This document shows positions 15,062-21,641 of a stretch of DNA of 25,114 nucleotides, piece by piece (the first letter of the stretch is position 1; the number at the start of each line of letters is the position of its first letter). This DNA is from JAGMES01 sp023128035 (GTDB lineage Bacteria; Bacillota; Halanaerobiia; DY22613). Below the pieces are notes generated by a model that worked only from the letters and a program-made list of their open reading frames with translations, was not told the DNA's origin and made no database searches. Made by a program: the position numbers and the translations under genes. The stretch is taken from contig DAOVRZ010000091.1 in NCBI GenBank assembly GCA_030627905.1, positions 1-25,114 of the forward strand. Reading direction: 5' to 3'.

Positions 15062-15904
15062 CTATTTATCTATTCCATAAAAGATGCGTGTCATCTTTTC
15101 TTTCACTCTATCGGAAACAATTCTTTGAACTAAAGGAAACTTAGTAGATAGAAAGTCCCCAGCAGGATAACGTGTTCGGGGATTTTTTTTATTTATCACA
15201 TGCCAGACTTTATTCGCTATAACAGTAGGGCCAGGAGCTTTTTGCATATTCTCATCAATCACTTTCCAACATGGATCTGACCATTTTTTGTAAGGTGATT
15301 CATCTAATACCGCAAACTCAGTCACATCATTAAAATTTGTTTTTATATCTCCAGGTTGGATAGCGACAACCTTTATACCAAAAGGTCGTAGTTCCTGACG
15401 TAAACCTTCAGTTAAAGCTTCCAGAGCAAATTTACTTGCTGAATAATGAATTTGAAAAGGAATCACAAAAACTCCTGCGAGTGAAGTAATGTTTATAATT
15501 AAACCTTCTCTTTGTTTACGCATTGTAGGAAGTACTGCCTGAATTACTCGTAATGCTCCAAAATAATTGGCATCAAAGATTCTTTTAGCATCCTCAACAG
15601 GAAATTCTTCTGCTGAACCGTAAACTCCATAACCAGCATTGTTAATCAAAATATCAATTTTTCCTGCTTCTTTAAAAAATTCTTCTACCCCTTTCCTAAC
15701 AGATTCATCATCTGTCACATCCATCTGAATGAAATGAACATTCTTCTGAAGCTCTTTCGATAAATTCTGAACTTTTGAAAGATTACGAGTGGTTCCCCAA
15801 ACTTCAAACCCCTTTTTTGATAGCATTAATGCAATCGTTGCTCCAATCCCAGATGATGCTCCAGTGATTAAAACATTTTTACCAATATTGCTTCCCTTTT
15901 GCAT
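15062..15904 (-). CDS. Short-chain dehydrogenase/reductase (SDR)
   Basis: A 280-residue classical SDR. NAD(P)-binding TGASSGIG (about residues 14-21), NNAG (about 90-93), catalytic Ser in INITSLAG, and Tyr/Lys in YSASK are all present, followed by PGDIKTNF. The Arg after the first glycine loop (GTTRNLSK) suggests NADP preference. The start is ATG at 15904: an upstream AGGAG is slightly distant (11 bases), but a promoter at 15942-15969 lies just before it, so a longer frame reaching 16039 would begin upstream of its own promoter. It converges on the oxoamine synthase gene; a role as 3-keto-lipid reductase acting after that enzyme is possible but unproven. Confidence 0.88.
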   Translation of the reverse strand: MQKGSNIGKNVLITGASSGIGATIALMLSKKGFEVWGTTRNLSKVQNLSKELQKNVHFIQMDVTDDESVRKGVEEFFKEAGKIDILINNAGYGVYGSAEEFPVEDAKRIFDANYFGALRVIQAVLPTMRKQREGLIINITSLAGVFVIPFQIHYSASKFALEALTEGLRQELRPFGIKVVAIQPGDIKTNFNDVTEFAVLDESPYKKWSDPCWKVIDENMQKAPGPTVIANKVWHVINKKNPRTRYPAGDFLSTKFPLVQRIVSDRVKEKMTRIFYGIDK

Positions 15905-15941
15905 ATTCGATTCGTCTCCTTTCATAGTTAGGCAATTCCAT

Positions 15942-15969
15942 TTTATAATAATCTCCATATAATCGTCAA
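15942..15969 (-). promoter_or_regulatory. Promoter of the SDR gene
   Basis: On the minus strand TTGACG (15964-15969), a 16-base spacer and TATAAA (15942-15947) lie about 40 bases upstream of the ATG at 15904. This supports the shorter start of the dehydrogenase. Confidence 0.65.
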
Positions 15970-16031
15970 GAAAAATACTCTTTTTTCGGCAACTAAATCT
16001 ACATCTCTCATTAATAGTCATGCAAGAAACT

Positions 16032-17101
16032 ATGAACATTCAAAAAAAAGAATCCATCTTTAAAATCAGAACTTTCTACTCCTCTTTTTAGGTGGTCTAG
16101 TCTCTCGGCTAGGAAGTAGGATACACTATATTGGACTTGTCTGGTATATTCTTGAGATGAAAGGTTCAGGCTTTGCTGTTGGAACTGTTTTACTAGGAAT
16201 CTGTAATTCTCTCTTTAACCCTGCTATTGGTGCAAGTATTCCTAACCTCGTTAAAGATGAACACCTGACCCAGGCGAACTCACTAGAACACTTGAGCATG
16301 AATGTTACTGGAATGGCTGGCCCGGCATTAGGAGGAATCTTAATAGGTCTCTATGATATTTCTGGCGTATTCATGATCAATGGAATCTCATTTTTGATCT
16401 CTGCTCTCTCTGAAGTCTTTATAAAATTTCCACCACAACGAAACACAAATAAAGATAAAAAGATCACATTTTTTGCAGATATTAAAGAAGGCGTGTCCTT
16501 TATTTATAAAAAAAAAGCTCTATTCCATCTGATGTTTGCCTGTCCATTTGCTAATTTTCTTTATGCTGGTTGTGGCACGGTTGCAATGCCTCTAATTGCA
16601 CGAAATGCTCTTGGCGTATCAGTGATGGAATTTGGGCTCATTGAAGCAGCCTGGCCAATTGGTGCCGCTCTTGGAGGACTTATTCTAACCATGTTACCTG
16701 AATTTAAAAAAGCTTTTAAAATTTTCACAGTTTCTTTATCTATACAAACATTATTTTTTTCTGCAGTTGGAATTATCATATTACCAAAAGTGATTACTGC
16801 AATAGGAGTCGATTTTTCAATGCTTTCTGTGATCATTTTATTTATTATCGCTGGTATATTTAATGCGTTTGTCAATATACCCATTTTTGTAATTTTCCAG
16901 CGTATGATTCCTGATGAAATCCGGGGAAGGATTTTTGCTTTACTCGGTACACTATCTCAAGGGCTAGTCCCTGTTTCTATCGGACTCACTGGTATAATTG
17001 CAGATCTTATTTTACCAAATTATATCTTTATGTTTGCTGGGATAGGCATGATTGTTATAATTATTAATTTTATCATGAAAAAAGAAGTAAGAGAAATATA
17101 G
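16032..17101 (+). pseudogene. Broken MFS transporter gene (frameshift and internal deletion)
   Basis: An MFS drug/solute exporter-like gene in two frames. From ATG 16032 the reading gives MNIQKKESIFKI and then stops at 16089-16091. The next frame is open from 16064 and continues as NFLLLFLGGLVSRLGSRIHYIGLVWYILEMKG, a typical first membrane segment, then to the stop at 17101. One extra A in the A-run at 16062-16065 would restore a single frame. In addition, GTVLL is joined directly to LGICNSLFNPAIGAS, so the usual second and third membrane segments with the loop motif (G-x-LxDR-x-GRR), roughly 60 residues, are missing. Restored length would be about 356 residues against a usual 400-420. Probably non-functional; an intact C-terminal half remains. 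Confidence 0.75.
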
Positions 17102-17167
17102 ATAATATAACAATGACCCACAGATTCAGCATCATTAAAGCTAATCTTTGAGTCATTGTTATATTAT
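17102..17167. terminator. Long bidirectional hairpin between convergent genes
   Basis: A 16-base arm at 17102-17117 (ATAATATAACAATGAC) is perfectly repeated in inverse at 17152-17167, and the interior pairs again (AGATT-C-AGC with GCTAATCT). It overlaps the HAD stop codon and begins right after the MFS stop, so it likely terminates both. Confidence 0.75.
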
Positions 17168-17739
17168 AAAAGATTGAGTTGTTCCAAATCGTTTCTTAAA
17201 TTTTCAGCATCTTTAAAATGAATAGCATTAATTCCTAATTCTTTCGCAACAGCTATATTATCTAGGTTGTCATCAATAAAAACACTTTTTTCAGGCTCAC
17301 AATTCTCATTTTTTAAAATCCATTTATAAAAATCGGGATCAGGTTTTGCAAAACCGATTATGTGTGAAGCATATACTTTATCAAAAATATCATAATCTTT
17401 ACGAGAATTATGTACCTCAAAGTGAGAATCTATAGTATTCGTCCCTGCAATCACTCGAAACTTTTTCTTTAAATTAGTGATGATTTCCATGGTCCTGTCA
17501 TTTCGCTCAGGCTGGAAAAACTTTTTCCATAAATCTTCATTTACATCCTTCTCTGATTTATTAGAAAACTCTCCCCAAAAATTTTGTGAAGATATCTCAC
17601 CAATCTGTAATCGCTGAACATTGTTATCCACAATCTCGTAAAACTTTTTTTTATCTATCTGTAAAAAATCCAGAATATATGGGAAAACAGCAGTGTTCTC
17701 ACATACTACACCACCCATATCAAAAATGATCAGTTCCAT
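17164..17739 (-). CDS. HAD-superfamily hydrolase (HAD-IA, phosphatase-like)
   Basis: A 191-residue HAD protein. Motif I is IIFDMGGVV: the nucleophile Asp is present, but the second Asp of DxD is replaced by Gly, as in some YihX-like relatives. Motif II is AGTNT, the motif III Lys lies in GFAKPDPDFY, and motif IV is VFIDDNLDN. A small helical cap lies at residues ~20-90. The start is placed at the second in-frame ATG (17739), because GGGGG has proper spacing there. It is the last gene of the ABC transporter operon, 16 bases after the OppC-like permease, and could act on a phosphorylated product linked to that uptake. Substrate unknown. Confidence 0.85.
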   Translation of the reverse strand: MELIIFDMGGVVCENTAVFPYILDFLQIDKKKFYEIVDNNVQRLQIGEISSQNFWGEFSNKSEKDVNEDLWKKFFQPERNDRTMEIITNLKKKFRVIAGTNTIDSHFEVHNSRKDYDIFDKVYASHIIGFAKPDPDFYKWILKNENCEPEKSVFIDDNLDNIAVAKELGINAIHFKDAENLRNDLEQLNLL

Positions 17740-17755
17740 CCTCATCCCCCTTCCA

Positions 17756-18616
17756 TTAATCCTTAAGTTTTGGGTCTAAAGCGTCTCTTAGCCCATCACC
17801 CAAGAGATTAAAAGCCAACACTGTAAACATAATTGCTATCCCTGGAAAAGTAGGTACCCACCATGCTTGACGGATTACTGTTCTACCTTCACTTAACATT
17901 CCTCCCCAGGAAGGTGTTGGAGGTTGAACTCCAAGGCCTAAAAAGCTTAATGAGGATTCGGAAATAATTGCACCTGCCATACCTAAAGTAGCCAATACTA
18001 TTACTGGAGATATCGCATTTGGCAAAATATGTCTAAAAATTATTTTCATATCAGGAGCACCCAAAGACCTTGCACCTTCAACAAATTCCTGTTGTTTTAA
18101 TGATAAAAATTCTCCACGAACCATCCGCGCATAACCTACCCATGATACCAATGAAATGGCTAATATTACATTAAACAAACTAGGCCCCAAAACTGCAACT
18201 AATGCAATTGCTAAAAGAATACTTGGAAACGCCAAAAGAATATCCACTATTCTCATCAATAAGTTATCAATCCATTTGCCATAATATCCAGCAATAGATC
18301 CAATTAGGACACCAATAGTTCCAGAGATTCCTACTGCTACTAATCCTACCAATAAAGAAATTCTGCTACCATAAATCATTCTACTCAAAATATCTCTACC
18401 TAGTTTATCTGTACCAAACCAGTGAGCTTTACTTGGAGCATCTAATTTATTTCTAAGGCTTATTTTGGTTGGTTTATATGGACTAATATATGGTGCTAAG
18501 AGAGCCAATAGAACAACTGCAATGATGATAAATAAACCTACCATAGCTCGACGGTTCTTTTTCAATCTCCGCCAAACGATGGCCCATTGATTTTGTGATT
18601 TTATCTTTTCTGCCAT
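17756..18616 (-). CDS. ABC peptide/nickel-type permease, OppC/DppC family
   Basis: A 286-residue membrane protein with about six segments. The N-terminal extension (RRLKKNRRAMVGLFIIIAVV) and HWFGTDKLGRDILSRMIYGSRISLLVG are typical of OppC. The ATPase-contacting EAA loop reads QEFVEGARSLGAPDMKIIF. It forms the inner-membrane channel with the OppB-like subunit. The start is ATG at 18616, with AAAGGAGGA 6 bases upstream; a longer frame from TTG 18637 would include that site. No ATPase gene follows; a HAD gene does. Confidence 0.93.
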   Translation of the reverse strand: MAEKIKSQNQWAIVWRRLKKNRRAMVGLFIIIAVVLLALLAPYISPYKPTKISLRNKLDAPSKAHWFGTDKLGRDILSRMIYGSRISLLVGLVAVGISGTIGVLIGSIAGYYGKWIDNLLMRIVDILLAFPSILLAIALVAVLGPSLFNVILAISLVSWVGYARMVRGEFLSLKQQEFVEGARSLGAPDMKIIFRHILPNAISPVIVLATLGMAGAIISESSLSFLGLGVQPPTPSWGGMLSEGRTVIRQAWWVPTFPGIAIMFTVLAFNLLGDGLRDALDPKLKD

Positions 18617-18639
18617 AGTCCATCCTCCTTTATTCAAAA

Positions 18640-19560
18640 TTAATCATAGCGTATTCTTGGGTCTATAAAAGAATATGTTAAGTCAATTACCAAGTTTGCC
18701 ATCAGAATAGAGAATGCAATAATTAAAGTTACTCCCTGAACCACTAGATAATCTCTTCTAAAGATGGAATCAACCATCAATCGTCCAACCCCCGGACGAC
18801 CAAAAATGGTTTCTGTAATAACTGCTCCTCCTAAAATAAATCCTAAACGGAGACCAATGATAGTTATAACTGGAATGAGTGCATTTCTTAAAGCATGTTT
18901 ATAGATAACAACTTTTTCAGACAAACCTTTGGCCCTAGCAGTTCGAACGAAATCTTTTCTGATCACTTCCAACATGCTAGAACGAACCAATCGAGTTGTT
19001 AACGCTGCTCCAGATGTACCCACAGTTACAGCTGGTAATATAAGATGTTTCCAAGTTCCCACACCACTTGCTGGAAGCCAGCCTAGCTTTAAAGAAAATA
19101 ATAAAATCAACATCATACCTAACCAAAAGTTTGGCATAGATACACCTAATAGCGCACCAACCATGCCTAGATCATCAACCCAGGTATTCTGCTTAACTGC
19201 CGAGATTATTCCTACAGGAAAAGCTATTAAATAAGAGATAATCATCCCTACTACGCTCAATGTTAACGTATATCCTAGCCGTGCACTTATTAACTCCATA
19301 ACTGGTTTACGAAAATAAAGTGAATCTCCAAAATCTCCATGGATTGCTCCACCTATGAAACGAAAATATTGCACATATATAGGATCATTTAAACCCAAAA
19401 CATCTCTTACTTGATCTATCTCAGATTGTTGAGCATATTCTCCTAACATAATTTGTACTGGATCACCTGGTGTTAAATGCATTAAGGAAAAGACAATTAA
19501 TGAAACCCCAATAACAACTGGAATCATTTGTAAAAGTCTTTTAATAATATAATTTGTCAC
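18640..19560 (-). CDS. ABC peptide/nickel-type permease, OppB/DppB family
   Basis: A 306-residue membrane protein with about six segments. The N-terminus IIKRLLQMIPVVIGVSLIVFSLMHLTPGDP is diagnostic for OppB/DppB, the EAA loop is KDFVRTARAKGLSEKVVI, and the C-terminus ends in LTYSFIDPRIRYD. It partners with the following permease. The start is a GTG, with AAGGTGA about 6 bases upstream. A GC-rich hairpin separates it from the binding-protein gene. Confidence 0.93.
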   Translation of the reverse strand: MTNYIIKRLLQMIPVVIGVSLIVFSLMHLTPGDPVQIMLGEYAQQSEIDQVRDVLGLNDPIYVQYFRFIGGAIHGDFGDSLYFRKPVMELISARLGYTLTLSVVGMIISYLIAFPVGIISAVKQNTWVDDLGMVGALLGVSMPNFWLGMMLILLFSLKLGWLPASGVGTWKHLILPAVTVGTSGAALTTRLVRSSMLEVIRKDFVRTARAKGLSEKVVIYKHALRNALIPVITIIGLRLGFILGGAVITETIFGRPGVGRLMVDSIFRRDYLVVQGVTLIIAFSILMANLVIDLTYSFIDPRIRYD

Positions 19561-19592
19561 ATCCCATCACCTTTTCCTTTCCAAAAAGAAGT

Positions 19593-19613
19593 AGGGGGAG
19601 ATATTCTCCCCCT
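19593..19613 (-). promoter_or_regulatory. GC-rich stem-loop between binding-protein and permease genes
   Basis: AGGGGGAG (19593-19600) and CTCCCCCT (19606-19613) form a perfect 8-pair stem with a 5-base loop. On the minus strand it is followed by ACTTCTTTTTGG, a modest T-run. It probably acts as a partial terminator or mRNA stabiliser that raises binding protein over permease. Confidence 0.65.
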
Positions 19614-19629
19614 CCCAAACTCTTTAAAC

Positions 19630-21183
19630 TTAATCTTCGAAATAAACATCTTTCAGATTAGCTAAAATAGTTACTGGATATGGTGCAGGTTCGAAACCTA
19701 CAATACCTTTTCTGTATGCTGCTAGATCAGGTTTAGAATATAAGAAGATCATTGGAACATCATCAGTAAGCAACTTATAAGTTTCCTTTGTATAGATCTC
19801 TCTCATCTTTGGATCTAAAGATGCCCGACCCTTTTCGATCAAGGTATCTACTTTTGGGTTGGAATAATACATCCGATTTGCTCCACCTTTTGGAGGAGTC
19901 ATTTCGGAATGGAAGAACCAATATCCGTCTGGATCAATAATACCATACCAGCCTAAGAGATAAATTTGAGCTTGACCTTCTTTAACATCCTTATAGAATG
20001 TACCCCACTCAAGAAGTTCAATCTCAGCATTAATATTTGCTTCTGCAAGCATCTCTTTCATGATTTCAGCTAATTCCTTACGACCACTACTAGTCTTAAT
20101 AACTACATCTGCGCCACCTGCAAGACCTGCTTTGGATAGCATTGCTTTTGCATTGTTAAGACTATATTCATATTTATTAATAGCACTGGATTTAGCCATT
20201 TCTTTTGCAAGATAATGTCCACCTGGTAGCGGAACATAAGTACGTACACCTTCAAAATAATCAGTAATTGCTTGTTTATCCAATGCATATGCAATCGCTT
20301 TTCTTAAGTATTTGTTATCTACAGGTTCATTAGTAACATTGAAACCAATGTATTGATAGTTTGTACCAGAAGCTGAAGCTAAAACTAAATCAGAATTATT
20401 TTCAATATTTACAAGATCATCTTCTGTAATGGACATCAATACATCAATGTTACCAGTTTCAAGTTCAATAACACCTACTGCACTCTCTGGAAGTGGACGG
20501 TAAACAACTTTATCAATGTTTGGACGTCCCTCAAAATATTCATCATTAGCTTCTAAAACAGTTTCTTGTTCAATAATCCGACTTACAAACTTGAATGGAC
20601 CAGTACCCACTGGATTATCCGCAAAATCTTTACCAGCTTTCTCAGCAATATGCTTTGGAACGATACCTAAGTTCATATTTACTAAGAAAGGTGCAAAAGG
20701 TTCCTTAAGCTCAAAAGAAACTGTATAGTCATCAATGATTTTGATTCCTACAACTTCATCAGCTTCACCACTAATGAATTCTTCAGCACCAACAATCTGC
20801 TTATAATTTCCAGACTTAGGACTAGCATTCTCTGGGTTTAAAACAGATTCAAAAGTATATTTAACATCCTCAGCAGTTAATTCATGACCATCATGGTATT
20901 TAACTCCTTCTTCTAAATGGAAAACATAAAGGGTTGGTTCTGGATTTTCATAAGTAGCTAAACCTGGCTCAAACTGAATATCTTTATTCAGCTCAATTAA
21001 TCCATCGAAAATCTGACTAGAAATGTACATACCAGCTGTTGATGTAACATATCTTGGGTCTAAACTAGTTGCATCTGAACCTATACCAATTCTAATTGTA
21101 CCACCAGTTTTCGCAAAACTAACTGCGCTACCACTCATAAGTAATGCCATGACTAAAATTAACATTAAGATGTTCTTTTTCAA
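19630..21183 (-). CDS. ABC transporter family 5 solute-binding protein (OppA/DppA type)
   Basis: A 517-residue extracytoplasmic binding protein. With a TTG start at 21183 (AAAGGAGG 8 bases upstream) it begins with a signal peptide, KKNILMLILVMALLMSGSAVSFA, cut before KTGG; no lipobox cysteine is present. Family features: SLDPRYVTSTAGMYISSQIFDGLIEL, YVFHLEEGVKYHDGHELTAEDVKYTFES, GTGPFKFVS, YLRKAIAYALDKQAI. The C-terminal lobe includes GIIDPDGYWFFHSEMTPPKGGANRMYY. A second ribosome site with a GTG 19 codons earlier is in frame (see findings). Peptides, nickel chelates or oligosaccharides are all possible ligands in this family. Confidence 0.92.
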   Translation of the reverse strand: MKKNILMLILVMALLMSGSAVSFAKTGGTIRIGIGSDATSLDPRYVTSTAGMYISSQIFDGLIELNKDIQFEPGLATYENPEPTLYVFHLEEGVKYHDGHELTAEDVKYTFESVLNPENASPKSGNYKQIVGAEEFISGEADEVVGIKIIDDYTVSFELKEPFAPFLVNMNLGIVPKHIAEKAGKDFADNPVGTGPFKFVSRIIEQETVLEANDEYFEGRPNIDKVVYRPLPESAVGVIELETGNIDVLMSITEDDLVNIENNSDLVLASASGTNYQYIGFNVTNEPVDNKYLRKAIAYALDKQAITDYFEGVRTYVPLPGGHYLAKEMAKSSAINKYEYSLNNAKAMLSKAGLAGGADVVIKTSSGRKELAEIMKEMLAEANINAEIELLEWGTFYKDVKEGQAQIYLLGWYGIIDPDGYWFFHSEMTPPKGGANRMYYSNPKVDTLIEKGRASLDPKMREIYTKETYKLLTDDVPMIFLYSKPDLAAYRKGIVGFEPAPYPVTILANLKDVYFED

Positions 21184-21414
21184 AATAGTTTCCTCCTTTG
21201 ATATACCTTCTACTAGAGCATTAATGTTTTCTTCTACCACTGGCCCTCCTTTCAAAAGAATTAAATGGTTAAGTTGTCTACTTGTCTATACCATATTTCT
21301 ATACATAACCTAAATATTCCTGCTTAATAATCTGAATAGTTCTACTTTTTCATAAATTATTTTAGTTTGATTAAGAATAAACCTATCTAAATTTGAATAA
21401 TAGCTTTAATAATA

Positions 21415-21439
21415 AAATTCAACATTATATGCTGAATTT
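21415..21439. promoter_or_regulatory. Near-perfect palindrome upstream of the binding-protein gene
   Basis: AAATTCAACAT-TAT-ATGCTGAATTT has 11-base arms with one mismatch. A related ATGCTAAAT follows a few bases on. It is about 235 bases before the TTG start, and is a plausible operator for an unknown regulator. Confidence 0.45.
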
Positions 21440-21589
21440 CCTTTCGAAATGCTAAATGTTTTTAATATTTTATTATTTAGATTTGTCATATTTTTTTAAA
21501 AACCAAGTAGAAGGCAGTATCGATTTTTGTCACCTCCATTCACAATCCACTTTTTGATATCCACAAAATACATTCTATTGAACATATAA

Positions 21590-21624
21590 ATAGCCCACTA
21601 GATTAATGTAACCTAGTGGACTAT
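21590..21624 (-). terminator. Terminator of the RCC1-repeat gene
   Basis: ATAG-C-CCACTAG (21590-21601) pairs with CTAGTGG-A-CTAT (21613-21624), eleven pairs with one mismatch. It lies 17 bases past the stop of the RCC1 gene; on the minus strand it is followed by TTATATGTTC, so the T-run is weak. Confidence 0.6.
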
Positions 21625-21641
21625 TATAGTAAAATTGAAAG

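Larger units (their letters stand above)
21184..21641 (-). promoter_or_regulatory. Gene-free region upstream of the ABC transporter operon
   Basis: Very AT-rich stretch of about 460 bases. Its right end holds the RCC1-gene terminator (21590-21624); in the middle lies a strong near-palindrome (21415-21439). TATAGA boxes near 21280-21310 are possible -10 elements, but no convincing -35 was found. Bases 21184-21260 carry the leader with a second ribosome site. No gene is apparent. Confidence 0.45.

Noticed and set aside
15905..16039. N-terminal extension of the SDR gene
   Set aside because: A promoter at 15942-15969 falls inside it, and the classical SDR fold begins only after the ATG at 15904.
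16059..16066. Programmed -1 ribosomal frameshift in the MFS gene
   Set aside because: The sequence CTTTAAAA does not match the usual X-XXY-YYZ slippery pattern in frame, and the separate internal deletion favours decay.
16561..16884. Minus-strand open frame of 107 codons inside the MFS remnant
   Set aside because: It is antisense to recognisable MFS transporter sequence, with no features of its own.
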